Position numbers and translations under genes: made by a program
Part shown: in pieces, positions 1 through 8,477 of the stretch
Layout of the letters: every line of letters begins with the position of its first letter
How positions within the stretch are numbered: the first letter of the stretch is position 1
From: Zavarzinia compransoris
GTDB lineage: Bacteria; Pseudomonadota; Alphaproteobacteria; Zavarziniales; Zavarziniaceae
Assembly (NCBI RefSeq): GCF_003173055.1
Contig: NZ_QGLF01000008.1
Span: 1-64,000, forward strand
Direction: 5' to 3'
DNA: 64,000 nucleotides
Notes under the pieces: generated by a model
Database searches by the model: none
Told to the model about the DNA's origin: nothing
What the model saw: the letters and a program-made list of their open reading frames with translations, nothing else

Positions 1-1
1 A

Positions 2-1135
2 TATCGCGACTATCTCGACAGCAAGTATCACGCGGAATTCGACGAGCGGCTGCCGAAGGAAATCGCCTTCCGCGAGATGATGGAAGAAAAGCTGCTGGTC
101 AAGGACTTCAACGACAAATGGCGTGCCGCCTGCGGCAACGACATTTTCGGCGTCTGGGACGGCACGCTGCGCGACAAGGTGCTGGACGGCGACGGCATCG
201 TCGCCGAAGTCCTGTTCCCGGACGGCATCACCGAACGGAACGCGCCGCCCTTCGGCGCCGATATCGGCTTGCGCTGCCAGGGCGCGGATCCGGAACTGCT
301 GTGGGCCGGGGCCCGGGCGCATAACCGCTGGATGGTCGATTTCTGCAAGGAGAACCCCTTGCGCCGGATCGGCCTCGCGGTGATCCCGGTGGTCTTCGAC
401 ATCGAGGTGGCGGTGAAGGAAATCGCCTGGGCGAAGAAGAACGGCCTCCAGGGCGTGGTCTTCCCCTGCATGACCGACGGCTTCGATCCCTACAACCACC
501 CGAAATACGATCCGGTGTGGCGGATCTGCGAAGACCAGAACATGGCGATCCACTTCCATTCGGGTGCGTCCCCGCCGATGGCGCCGGTGCCCGGGGCGAT
601 CGGCTGCTTCCTGATGGAATTCCCGTTCTGGATGACACGGTCGATGTGGCAATTCATCTTCGGCGAGGTGCTGGAACGCTTCCCCCGGCTGAAGGTGGTC
701 TATACCGAGGGGTCGGAATTCTGGTTCAACTGGATGAACACGATGATGGACATCCGGGCGAGCGTGAAGCACACGTCGGGCAAGCTGGGGGATTTCCGGG
801 CGAAGCTGACGATGAAGCCGTCGGAATATTTTGCCCGCAACATGTGGGTTGTCGCCTCGGCGCTGGCGGACCGGGACACGGCGGTGGCCTGCAAGGAACT
901 GGGGATGAAGCGGGTGATCTGGGGCTCGGACTATCCGCACCCCGAGGGTTGCTGGCCGAAGACGGCGGAAAAGATGCTGCTGTCGCTGGGCGGCCTGCCC
1001 GAGGAAGACCTGGAACAGATCTTCTGGAAGTCGGCGGCGGATGTCTACGACCTCGACCTGCCGGCCCTGAACGCGATCGCCGCGAAGATCGGCCCGCAGA
1101 AGCGCTGGCTCGCCACCGCACAGGCCGCGGAGTAA
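2..1135 (+). CDS. amidohydrolase family protein (COG2159, Amidohydro_2), 5' end outside window
   Basis: The frame is already open at base 2 and gives 377 residues before TAA at 1133-1135, so the N-terminus is outside the window and the first ATG at 77 is internal. The protein is a TIM-barrel metal-dependent hydrolase/decarboxylase of the COG2159 group. Visible signatures are HFHSG in the middle, VVYTEGSE about two thirds along, and the C-terminal GSDYPHPEG carrying the expected metal-binding Asp. Members hydrolyse C-C or C-N bonds or decarboxylate aromatic and alicyclic acids. Its stop overlaps the start of the Rieske gene (TAATG), so it is the earliest visible gene of the catabolic operon. 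The exact substrate cannot be read from the sequence. Confidence 0.85.
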   Translation, partial: YRDYLDSKYHAEFDERLPKEIAFREMMEEKLLVKDFNDKWRAACGNDIFGVWDGTLRDKVLDGDGIVAEVLFPDGITERNAPPFGADIGLRCQGADPELLWAGARAHNRWMVDFCKENPLRRIGLAVIPVVFDIEVAVKEIAWAKKNGLQGVVFPCMTDGFDPYNHPKYDPVWRICEDQNMAIHFHSGASPPMAPVPGAIGCFLMEFPFWMTRSMWQFIFGEVLERFPRLKVVYTEGSEFWFNWMNTMMDIRASVKHTSGKLGDFRAKLTMKPSEYFARNMWVVASALADRDTAVACKELGMKRVIWGSDYPHPEGCWPKTAEKMLLSLGGLPEEDLEQIFWKSAADVYDLDLPALNAIAAKIGPQKRWLATAQAAE

Positions 1136-2148
1136 TGTCCATGATCACGGTCGAACGTTTCCCGATGGACATTCCCTACGGCTGGTTCTTCGTCGCCTAC
1201 TCTGACGAATTGCAGGCCGGCGACGTCAAGACGGTGCATTATTTCGGCGAGGAACTGGTGCTGTTCCGCACCCTGTCCGGCAAGGCCGGGCTGCTGGAAG
1301 CCTATTGCGCCCATCTCGGCGCCCATCTCGGCCATGGCGGCAAGGTGGATCAGGACGGCATCCGCTGCCCGTTCCACGCCTGGGCCTATAATACCGAAGG
1401 CTGGGCGACCGACGTCCCTTACGCCAAGAAGATGCCGCCGATCCTGAGCCGGCGGCCCTGCATGAAGGCCTTTCCCATCGTCGAGAAGAACAATGTGGTC
1501 TGGGCCTGGTATCACCCGGAAAAGGCCGAGCCCTTCTTCGACCTGATCGAGCACGAGGAAATCGGCCAGATCGCGGAAGAAAAGTGGGAGGAACTGGACC
1601 GGTATCACTGGACCATCCTGTCCAACCCGCAGGAGATCGCGGAGAACGGCGTCGACATCGCCCATTTCCGCTATGTCCACGGCATGGACGATGTGCCGGA
1701 GGGGCAAACCACCTACGACCGCCATCTGCGCCGCTCGATCGCCGAGGGCCAGCGCACCCTGCCCATGCCCGACGGCGAGATGAAGACCTTCCCGACCCGG
1801 GTCGAGACGGTGCAGAACGGTGCCGGCCAGAAATATACCCGCATCACCGGCATCACCGACACGCTGCTGATGGTCCTGGCGACCCCGGTGACCAAGGACA
1901 AGTGCGAATTGCGCTTCGCCTTCACTCACCGCAAGTTCGACAAGGACAGCATGGAATATAATATCGCCCGCATGGCAATCGCGCTGGTCATCGGCCAGAC
2001 CGGCGTCGAGGGCGATATTCCGATCTGGAACCACAAGATCCACCGCAAGAACCCGATCCTGTGCGACGGCGACGGCCCGATCATGCAGTTCCGGGAGTAT
2101 TTCGAGCAATTCTACGTGCCCGCCGAACAGCGCGCGGCCGCAGAGTAA
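1135..2148 (+). CDS. Rieske [2Fe-2S] non-heme iron oxygenase, KshA-like
   Basis: A 337-residue oxygenase component. The Rieske cluster ligands are C58-x-H60 and C78-x2-H81 (CAHLGAHLG ... CPFHAW). The catalytic domain has the mononuclear iron pair H177/H182 in DIAHFRYVH. The CAHLGAHLGHGGKV spacing resembles 3-ketosteroid 9-alpha-hydroxylase (KshA) and related single-subunit oxygenases rather than the large aromatic-ring dioxygenases. The ATG at 1135 overlaps the upstream TAA, implying translational coupling. No ferredoxin or reductase partner is encoded in the visible operon, so electrons must come from elsewhere. Family placement is secure; a steroid substrate is only an inference. Confidence 0.9.
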   Translation: MSMITVERFPMDIPYGWFFVAYSDELQAGDVKTVHYFGEELVLFRTLSGKAGLLEAYCAHLGAHLGHGGKVDQDGIRCPFHAWAYNTEGWATDVPYAKKMPPILSRRPCMKAFPIVEKNNVVWAWYHPEKAEPFFDLIEHEEIGQIAEEKWEELDRYHWTILSNPQEIAENGVDIAHFRYVHGMDDVPEGQTTYDRHLRRSIAEGQRTLPMPDGEMKTFPTRVETVQNGAGQKYTRITGITDTLLMVLATPVTKDKCELRFAFTHRKFDKDSMEYNIARMAIALVIGQTGVEGDIPIWNHKIHRKNPILCDGDGPIMQFREYFEQFYVPAEQRAAAE

Positions 2149-2233
2149 CTGAATAGATCGCGAACAAACCAGGCCGGGGCGATGCCGTCGCCCCGGAAGA
2201 CTCAGGCTTTGCCGAAAAACGAGGGGAAACGAC

Positions 2234-3061
2234 ATGGCGAAGGTGCGTTACGTGAAGGACCTGTCTCAGACGGGCTCCACCGGCGGGATCGGTTCCGCCT
2301 CGATGCGGACCTCGGTGCGGACCTTCCGCGCCATCTATGAGACCGAGCCGGAGATTGCCGCCGCCGTGCTGCCGCGGCCGCTGGTGCTGACCGAGCCGAA
2401 GATCTTCGTGCAGTTCGCCCATGTGATCATGCATGTCTCGGACACCCACAAGATCGAGATCGGCGCCGCCACCGTCGGCGTCGCCTGCGATGCCGAGGGC
2501 GTGAAGGGCTGGTATGTCCTGTCCATGCCGATGGAGGGCGATTTCGTCTGCATCACCGGCCGCGAGGTTTTCGGCGAGCCGAAGAAGATCGCATCGGTCG
2601 ATTTCGACGTGAGCGGCGACAAGATCAAGGTCGCGGTGAAGCGGAACGGCATCAAGTTCATCGAGATGGAAGGTACTTTCGGCGAATCCAAAGGCCCGGC
2701 CGAATTCACCGAGCATTTCTTCTGCTACAAGGGCATGCCCGCGATCACCCGCCGCGGCGGCTTCGACGGCCCGGTGTTCCTGACCCAGCTCGACTGGGAA
2801 CGCAAATACACCGACATGAAGAAGATCCCGGACGCCAGGATCACCCTGAACGAAAGCCCGTTCGACCCGATCGCCGACGTGCCGGTGAAGCGGGTGTTGG
2901 AAGCCTATTACTGCGAGGGCGGCTCGGTCACCTCGGGCAAGATCCTGCGCGAAGTGCCGAGCGAATGGCTCGACGCCTTCTGGCACCAGCGCTTCGACGA
3001 GCCGGGCGTGCAGGGCATCGACATTCCGCTGGCGTCCGAGAAGAAGGTGGCCAATGCGTGA
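2234..3061 (+). CDS. acetoacetate decarboxylase (ADC) family protein
   Basis: A 275-residue protein with the ADC-family block GREVFGEPKKIA, in which K117 corresponds to the Schiff-base lysine of clostridial acetoacetate decarboxylase and K118 to its pKa-lowering neighbour. Both lysines are present, so decarboxylase or a related Schiff-base (aldolase/hydratase-like) activity is plausible. A good ribosome site (GAGGGGAAACGAC) precedes ATG 2234. An 85-base gap separates it from the oxygenase gene, and its 3' end overlaps the SDR gene by 8 bases. ADC paralogues in degradation operons usually act on beta-keto acid or ring-cleavage intermediates; that role is inferred here. Confidence 0.85.
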   Translation: MAKVRYVKDLSQTGSTGGIGSASMRTSVRTFRAIYETEPEIAAAVLPRPLVLTEPKIFVQFAHVIMHVSDTHKIEIGAATVGVACDAEGVKGWYVLSMPMEGDFVCITGREVFGEPKKIASVDFDVSGDKIKVAVKRNGIKFIEMEGTFGESKGPAEFTEHFFCYKGMPAITRRGGFDGPVFLTQLDWERKYTDMKKIPDARITLNESPFDPIADVPVKRVLEAYYCEGGSVTSGKILREVPSEWLDAFWHQRFDEPGVQGIDIPLASEKKVANA

Positions 3062-3929
3062 TCTTGCCGGCAAGACCGCCGTCGTCACCGGCGGCGCCTC
3101 GGGCGTCGGCCTCGCCCTCGTGCGCAGCCTGGCGCGCGAGGGGCTGAAACTCGTCATCGCCGATATCGACCAGGCCGCCTTGGACGCCGCCGTCGCCGAC
3201 CTCAAGGCCGGCGGCACCGAGGCGATCGGCGTGAAGACCGACGTAACCAAGGAAGACTCGGTCGATGCGCTGGCCGATGCCGCCTATGCCGCCTTCGGCC
3301 AGGTGCATTTCCTCTTCAACAATGCCGGCGTCGGCCTCGGCGAAGCGCAGCGCAAGCTGTGGGACATGCCGATGAAGGACTGGAACTGGGGCTTCGCCGT
3401 CAATGTGATCGGCGTCGTCCACGGGATCCGCGCCTTCGTGCCGCGCATGATCGAAGGCGGAGAGGAGGGCTTGATCTGCAATACCTCTTCCTTCAACGGC
3501 GGCCTGTTCTCGCTGCCCAATACGCCGATCTATGCGGCGACCAAGGCGGCGGTGACCTCGATCTCCGAGACCCTGCACTGGCAGTTGCAGATCGCGAAGA
3601 CGAAGCTCCGCGCCGCCGTGCTGTTCCCCGGCCCCCATGTGGTGAACACCCGGATCATGGACAGCAACCGCAATCGCCCGAGCGAATTCTCGGACGGCAA
3701 CGATACCGGCGCCGCCGCCTACAAGACGATGCGCGACCTCGTCTCCGCCACCGGCCTGAAGCTGCAATTGACCGAGCCGGAAGAGGTGGCCGATTTCGTC
3801 CTCGACAGCGTGAAGGCGGACCGCTTCTGGATGTTCCCCGAGGCCGAGGCGCAGAATACCATGCTGCGCACCCGGACCGAGAACATCATCGCCCGGGGCG
3901 AACTGCCACTGCCGGCTTTGGGAATATAA
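3054..3929 (+). CDS. SDR family NAD(P)-dependent oxidoreductase
   Basis: A 291-residue classical short-chain dehydrogenase/reductase. It shows the N-terminal cofactor motif TGGASGVGLAL, the NNAG motif, the catalytic Ser in NTSSFNG and the catalytic YAATK (Tyr-x3-Lys). It overlaps the end of the ADC-family gene by 8 bases and is followed with no gap by the MaoC gene. In the operon it would oxidise a hydroxyl or reduce a ketone on the substrate or on a CoA-linked intermediate. Length and motifs are normal; substrate is unknown. Confidence 0.88.
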   Translation: MRDLAGKTAVVTGGASGVGLALVRSLAREGLKLVIADIDQAALDAAVADLKAGGTEAIGVKTDVTKEDSVDALADAAYAAFGQVHFLFNNAGVGLGEAQRKLWDMPMKDWNWGFAVNVIGVVHGIRAFVPRMIEGGEEGLICNTSSFNGGLFSLPNTPIYAATKAAVTSISETLHWQLQIAKTKLRAAVLFPGPHVVNTRIMDSNRNRPSEFSDGNDTGAAAYKTMRDLVSATGLKLQLTEPEEVADFVLDSVKADRFWMFPEAEAQNTMLRTRTENIIARGELPLPALGI

Positions 3930-4394
3930 ATGGCTGAAACCACGAAACTTGCCGGCCCCCGCGACTTCATCGGTCGCGAGGGCACGGCCCTCGGCACCAG
4001 CGACTGGCTGCTCGTCGAACAGGGTCGCATCGACCTTTTCGCCGATGCGACCAACGACCACCAGTGGATCCATGTCGATGCCGAAAAGGCGAAGACCGGT
4101 CCCTTCGGCGCCACCATCGCCCATGGCTACCTGACCCTGTCGCTGATCTCGGGCTTCCTGCCCCAGATCGTCGACGTCGGCCAGTTCAAGATGGGCGTCA
4201 ACATCGGCTGCGACAAGATCCGCTTCCTGAACCCGGTGACGGTGGGCAGCCGGATCCGCGGCAAGGGCGAACTGGCCAAGGTCCAGGAAACCCCGGACGG
4301 CGGCATCCAGGTCACCATCCGCGTCACCGTCGAGATCGACGGCAGCGACAAGCCGGCCTGCGTGGCCGATACGGTCAGCCGCTTCTATCCCTGA
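3930..4394 (+). CDS. MaoC family (R)-hydratase/dehydratase
   Basis: A 154-residue hot-dog-fold protein. It carries the (R)-specific enoyl-CoA hydratase signature: [12 protein letters not shown] supplies the catalytic Asp and His, and [13 protein letters not shown] follows the hydratase-2 consensus. It starts at the base directly after the SDR stop codon. Such enzymes hydrate trans-2-enoyl-CoA or dehydrate 3-hydroxyacyl-CoA, which fits the thiolase downstream as the last steps of a side-chain or ring beta-oxidation. Confidence 0.87.
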   Translation: MAETTKLAGPRDFIGREGTALGTSDWLLVEQGRIDLFADATNDHQWIHVDAEKAKTGPFGATIAHGYLTLSLISGFLPQIVDVGQFKMGVNIGCDKIRFLNPVTVGSRIRGKGELAKVQETPDGGIQVTIRVTVEIDGSDKPACVADTVSRFYP

Positions 4395-4400
4395 AGCCTG

Positions 4401-4439
4401 TCCCTCGCCCCTTGAGGGAGAGGGCCGGGGTGAGGGGGA
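4401..4439. repeat. interspersed CCCTC/GAGGG palindromic repeat, copy A
   Basis: A 39-base G+C-rich element with self-complementary CCCTCGCCCC / GAGGGAGAGGG arms lies between the MaoC and thiolase genes. It closely matches two further copies at 7681-7719 and 7733-7773. Elements of this CCCTCACCCCGGCCCTCTCC type are widespread intergenic palindromic repeats in Proteobacteria. Here it sits inside an operon, so it may stabilise or attenuate the transcript; this is inference. Confidence 0.7.
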
Positions 4440-4468
4440 CCGCGAAAACAGCAAAGAGGGAGAGAGAC

Positions 4469-5671
4469 ATGCGTGAGGCCGTCATCGTTTCGACCGCCCG
4501 CACCCCGATCGGCAAGGCGTTCCGGGGCGCGTTCAACGATACCGAGGCGCCGGCGCTGTCGGGCCATGTCGTGGCGGCGGCAGTGCGCCGGGCCGGCATC
4601 GACCCCGCCCTGATCGAGGATTGCATCATCGGCTGCGCCGGCCAGCAGGGCACCCAGGGCTACAACATCGGTCGCCTGACCGCCGCCGCCGCCGGCCTGC
4701 CCGAGGCGGTCGCCGGCATGTCGATCGACCGCATGTGCGCCTCGGGCCTGATGGCGCTGGCGACCGGCGCCAAGCAGATCATGGATGACGGCATGGCGGC
4801 GGTGGTCGCCGGCGGCGTCGAATCGATCAGCCTGGTGCAGAACCAGCACAAGAACGGCTTCCGCGCCCGCTCCGAAGCGGTGCTGGCGCGCAGCCCCCAC
4901 ATGTATATGCCGATGATCGAGACGGCCGAGGTGGTGGCGCGCCGCTACGGCATTTCCCGCGCGGCCCAGGACGAATATTCCCTGCAAAGCCAGCAGCGCG
5001 TGGCCGCCGGCCGCGCCGCCGGCGCCTTCGCCGAGGAATTGGTCCCGCTTCCCACCCGCATGGCGGTGGTGGACAGGGAAACGAAGCAGACTTCCTATAA
5101 GGACGTCACCCTCGATTTCGACGAGGGCCCGCGCGCCGATACCACCCTCGACGGCCTCGCGTCGCTGAAGCCGGTCTATAAGGACGGCAGCCTGGTCGCG
5201 ACCGGCGACTTCATCACCGCCGGCAATGCCTCCCAGCTGTCGGACGGCGCCTCGGCGTCCCTCCTGGTCGAGGCGAAGACGGCGGAGAAACTGGGCCTCG
5301 CGCCCCTCGGCGCCTATCGCGGCATGGCGGTCGCCGGCTGCGGGCCGGAGGAAATGGGCATCGGCCCGGTCTTCGCCGTGCCCAAGCTGCTCGAACGCCA
5401 CGGCCTCAAGGTCGACGACATCGGCCTTTGGGAATTGAACGAAGCCTTCGCCGTCCAGGCGCTCTATTGCCGCGACCGCCTGGGCATTTCGAACGATATC
5501 TTCAACGTGAACGGCGGCGCCATCGCCGTCGGCCATCCCTACGGCATGTCGGGGGCGCGGCTGGCCGGCCATGCCCTGATCGAGGGGCGGAAGCGCGGCG
5601 CCCGCTATGTCGTCGTCACCATGTGCGTCGGCGGCGGCATGGGGGCGGCCGGCCTGTTCGAGGTTTACTGA
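4469..5671 (+). CDS. thiolase family protein (acetyl-CoA acetyltransferase type)
   Basis: A 400-residue thiolase. The acyl-accepting cysteine is C90 in DRMCASG, the catalytic His is in the [16 protein letters not shown] block, and the second Cys is in the terminal [11 protein letters not shown] motif. Start ATG 4469 follows a strong AGAGGGAGAGAG ribosome site; the longer open frame upstream has no homology to the family. It is the last enzyme of the operon and would cleave a 3-ketoacyl-CoA with CoA. Intervening repeat copy A separates it from MaoC. Confidence 0.92.
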   Translation: MREAVIVSTARTPIGKAFRGAFNDTEAPALSGHVVAAAVRRAGIDPALIEDCIIGCAGQQGTQGYNIGRLTAAAAGLPEAVAGMSIDRMCASGLMALATGAKQIMDDGMAAVVAGGVESISLVQNQHKNGFRARSEAVLARSPHMYMPMIETAEVVARRYGISRAAQDEYSLQSQQRVAAGRAAGAFAEELVPLPTRMAVVDRETKQTSYKDVTLDFDEGPRADTTLDGLASLKPVYKDGSLVATGDFITAGNASQLSDGASASLLVEAKTAEKLGLAPLGAYRGMAVAGCGPEEMGIGPVFAVPKLLERHGLKVDDIGLWELNEAFAVQALYCRDRLGISNDIFNVNGGAIAVGHPYGMSGARLAGHALIEGRKRGARYVVVTMCVGGGMGAAGLFEVY

Positions 5672-5686
5672 TCCCGAACGAAACCC

Positions 5687-5722
5687 GCCGATCGGCGACA
5701 GCGCCTGCCGATCGCGGACAGC
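5687..5722. promoter_or_regulatory. two imperfect 16-bp direct repeats spaced by 20 bp
   Basis: GCCGATCGGCGACAGC (5687-5702) and GCCGATCGCGGACAGC (5707-5722) differ at two central positions and are exactly 20 bp apart, placing them on the same face of the helix. They lie between the thiolase stop and the barrel gene at 5825. The arrangement is typical of an activator or repressor binding tandem sites, but no cognate regulator is identified. Confidence 0.35.
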
Positions 5723-5824
5723 CCCCGGCGTTTCCCCTCCCTAGTCTGTGCGGGCCGGCCGCGCATCCCCCCGAAGAGCGGGGAGCGCGGCCCCAACCGC
5801 GACCCCTGGGGAGGACCGCACGTC

Positions 5825-6754
5825 ATGCAGCAGAACATCATCAGGCCGGGCCGGCGTCCGGCCGAACGGCAGCCGCTTTCTTCGCGGGCATGGGCCAAGG
5901 CTGCCCTGGCCGCCGCGCTGGCGGCCGCCCTGCCGGCGACGGCGAGGGCCGTCGACATTTCCCCCGGCGACTATGCCGCCCTGCCCGAGGGCACCAATCT
6001 GGCCCTGGCCTATTTCCAGTATTCGAGCCACGACAGCCTCGATGTCGACGGCGTGGGCAAGGTGCCGGACTCCGGGCTCGATGCCTATGTCGGCCTTGCC
6101 CGCTATGTGCACTACCTGAAGGTCGGCGACATGCTGATGAACGTTCAGGCGATCCTGCCCTATGGCGGCTTCGGCGACGTGCGCATCGGCGGTGTCGAGC
6201 AGAAGACGGCCAATGGCCTGGGCGACCTCATCCTGGGCGTTTCCGCCTTCCTCAAGGCGGACAATGTCGGTGACCGGGGCACCACGCTCGGCTTCGTCAC
6301 TTATTTCACCCTGCCCACCGGAAACTATGATCCGGCCAAGGTCAGCCTCGGCAGCGGCACCTATACGGTGACCCCGCAGGTCGGGGTGATCCAGGGGCTG
6401 GGCGGCGGCTTCGTGCTCGATCTCGCCGCCGACGTCGCTTTCACCTTCGACCACGAGGAATTGGGCGTGAAGCGGACCGTCGATCCCGCCTGGCAGGCGC
6501 AAGGCTATCTGCGCTATCTGGTCAGCCCGGAAACGTCGGTCTCCTTCGGCTATTCCGGCCGTTTCGAGGGCCAGCAGCGGGCGGGCGGCGTCTATACCGG
6601 CCTGAAGTCCGACAGCCAGCAATTGCGCCTCTTCGCCAGCACCTTCGCCACGCCCAGCTTCCAGATCCAGGGCATGGTCGGGGCGGATATCGCCGGCGAC
6701 GGCGGGTTCCGCCAGGACTTCACGGCGCAGATCCGCCTGCTGAAAGTCTTCTGA
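5825..6754 (+). CDS. exported outer-membrane barrel, MetA-pathway-of-phenol-degradation (SphA-like) family
   Basis: A 309-residue protein with an N-terminal signal peptide (hydrophobic stretch ALAAALAAALPATARA, cleavage near residue 45-48) followed by alternating beta-strand sequence ending in an aromatic-terminated strand (QIRLLKVF). The pattern of repeated GxxDLxLG strands, LPTGNYDP and the terminal Phe fits PF13557-type barrels found in aromatic and hydrocarbon degradation clusters, thought to admit hydrophobic substrates. A GGGGAGGA ribosome site precedes ATG 5825. It probably belongs functionally to the preceding catabolic operon as uptake porin. Confidence 0.75.
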   Translation: MQQNIIRPGRRPAERQPLSSRAWAKAALAAALAAALPATARAVDISPGDYAALPEGTNLALAYFQYSSHDSLDVDGVGKVPDSGLDAYVGLARYVHYLKVGDMLMNVQAILPYGGFGDVRIGGVEQKTANGLGDLILGVSAFLKADNVGDRGTTLGFVTYFTLPTGNYDPAKVSLGSGTYTVTPQVGVIQGLGGGFVLDLAADVAFTFDHEELGVKRTVDPAWQAQGYLRYLVSPETSVSFGYSGRFEGQQRAGGVYTGLKSDSQQLRLFASTFATPSFQIQGMVGADIAGDGGFRQDFTAQIRLLKVF

Positions 6755-6839
6755 GCGGGGCGGGCGGCGGCGTGGCGGCTGCCATGCGGGTGCAACAGGT
6801 ATAGGCTAGGCTGCGTTCCCGCTTTTCGGAGTCCCGCCC

Positions 6840-7664
6840 ATGTCCGCCGCCCCCTTCGTCCATCTCAAGGCCGTCGTGTTCGACTGGGCGGGGACCATCG
6901 TCGATTTCGGTTCCCGCGCCCCCATGGGCGCCTTCGTCGAAGCCTATCGCCGCCTCGGCGTCGAGATCGCCATCGCCGAGGCCAGGAAACCCATGGGCCT
7001 GCCCAAGCGCGCCCATATCGCCGCCCTGATGGCCGATCCGGGCATTGCCGCGCGCTGGGCGGAAGCCCATGGGCACGCCCCGGGCGAAGCGGATATCGAC
7101 CGGGTCTACGCCGTCTTCGTGCCGCTGAACGAGGCGGTGGTCACCGATTACGCCGACCTCATTCCCGGCGCGGTCGATACGGTCGCCGATTGCCGCCGGC
7201 GCGGGCTGAAGGTCGGTTCCACCACCGGCTATGTCCGCAGCATCATGGAGCGGCTGGTGCCGGTCGCCGCCGCTGCCGGCTATGTCCCCGACAACCTGGT
7301 CTGCGCCGGCGATCTGGCGGACGGGCGGCCCGGGCCCCTGATGATGTATCGGACCTTCGCCGATCTCGGCGTCCATCCGCCGCGGGCGGTGGTCAAGGTC
7401 GACGATACCGAACCCGGCATCCTGGAAGGCAAGGCGGCGGGCACCTGGACGGTCGGCCTGTCCGTATCCGGCAATATGGTCGGCCTCTCGCGCGATGAAT
7501 GGGCGGCGCTGCCCGAGGCCGGGCAGGCCCGCCTGCGCGCCGAGGCGGAGGCGAAGCACCGCGCCCTCGAGGTCGATTTCGTCATCGATTCGGTCGCCGG
7601 CCTGATGCCGGTGCTGGACGAGATCGAGGCCCGCCTCGCCCGCGGCGAGGGGCCCAGGGCTTAA
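6840..7664 (+). CDS. phnX: phosphonoacetaldehyde hydrolase (phosphonatase)
   Basis: A 274-residue HAD-superfamily enzyme that hydrolyses phosphonoacetaldehyde to acetaldehyde and phosphate, the second step of 2-aminoethylphosphonate use. The nucleophile motif is FDWAGTIVDFGSRAP; the cap-domain Schiff-base lysine lies in MGLPKRAHI; the HAD motif IV is VKVDDTEPGI. Length matches PhnX (about 270). No phnW transaminase, no phosphonate transporter and no regulator is adjacent, which is unusual. It converges on the TetR gene across a pair of palindromic repeats. Confidence 0.92.
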   Translation: MSAAPFVHLKAVVFDWAGTIVDFGSRAPMGAFVEAYRRLGVEIAIAEARKPMGLPKRAHIAALMADPGIAARWAEAHGHAPGEADIDRVYAVFVPLNEAVVTDYADLIPGAVDTVADCRRRGLKVGSTTGYVRSIMERLVPVAAAAGYVPDNLVCAGDLADGRPGPLMMYRTFADLGVHPPRAVVKVDDTEPGILEGKAAGTWTVGLSVSGNMVGLSRDEWAALPEAGQARLRAEAEAKHRALEVDFVIDSVAGLMPVLDEIEARLARGEGPRA

Positions 7665-7680
7665 TCCTTCCATCGAGAAT

Positions 7681-7773
7681 TCCCCCTCACCCCGGCCCTC
7701 TCCCCGGAGGGGCGAGGGAGAGGCGGCATCGACTCCCTCGCCCCCTTGGGGGAGAGGGCCGGGGTGAGGGGGA
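7681..7773. repeat. inverted pair of palindromic repeats (copies B and C) between convergent genes
   Basis: Copies B (7681-7719) and C (7733-7773) of the CCCTC/GAGGG element lie head to head. Bases 7681-7705 and 7749-7773 are perfect 25-base reverse complements, so the transcript from either strand can form a long stem. They lie between the phnX stop (7664) and the end of the convergent TetR gene (7776), the position of a bidirectional terminator or mRNA 3'-end stabiliser. Confidence 0.75.
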
Positions 7774-7775
7774 GG

Positions 7776-8453
7776 CTAACGCCGGATCCCGCGCAGCAGG
7801 CTGTCGATGGCGAGGCGCTGCAAGTCGTCGAACGGCGTCCATTTGAAATCGCCGTGGGTGATCAGCAGCGAGACCAGCCCGTGGCCGGTGGCCCAGACCA
7901 TTTCGGCCAGCGCGGCCGGATCGTTGGGGCGCAGCGCGCCCGCCTCGGTCAGGCGGCGGATCTCGCCCTCCAGGATGCCGAACGACTGGATGCCGAAGCC
8001 CTTGTCCTCGGGGTGGGGCTGGTGGTCCGGGCGGGGGCGGTGGCCGGCGATGATGCCGTCCCGTTTCAAGGTGGCGATCCGGGTCATGAACACCAGCCGG
8101 TAGACATCCGGATTCTCCAGCCCGAAGCGGACATAGGCCGCCATCAGCCGGCCGAGCGGGGCGAGGGGATCCGCATCCTCCGGCCGGGGGCGGCGGGCCT
8201 CCTCGCTCGCCTGCATCAAGCCGAAGAAGAATTCCTGGCAGACCGACAGCATCAAGGCCGCCTTGTCGGCGAAGTGATGGTAGATCAGCGTCGGCGTCAC
8301 CCCGGCAAGCTGGGCGATCCGCCGCATCGAGGTATTGTCCACCCCTTCCTGGATGAACAATTGCCGCGCCGCGGCCAGGATCTGGCTGCGCCTTTCGTCC
8401 GCGCTCAGGCGCCGGCGGCCGGCACCCTCGTCCCCTTCGGTCATACGAGTCAT
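7776..8453 (-). CDS. TetR/AcrR family transcriptional regulator
   Basis: A 225-residue regulator. The N-terminal helix-turn-helix is clear (SQILAAARQLFIQEGV, then MRRIAQLAGVTPTLIYHHF with KAAL following). The C-terminal half is a helical ligand-binding domain of the kind that binds hydrophobic compounds. It is divergent from the RND adaptor gene with 68 bases between the starts, and an imperfect palindrome sits in that gap, so it most likely represses the efflux pair and itself. An alternative in-frame ATG lies three codons downstream. Confidence 0.9.
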   Translation of the reverse strand: MTRMTEGDEGAGRRRLSADERRSQILAAARQLFIQEGVDNTSMRRIAQLAGVTPTLIYHHFADKAALMLSVCQEFFFGLMQASEEARRPRPEDADPLAPLGRLMAAYVRFGLENPDVYRLVFMTRIATLKRDGIIAGHRPRPDHQPHPEDKGFGIQSFGILEGEIRRLTEAGALRPNDPAALAEMVWATGHGLVSLLITHGDFKWTPFDDLQRLAIDSLLRGIRR

Positions 8454-8477
8454 GACTTGACCTTACCGCGCCGTGGA

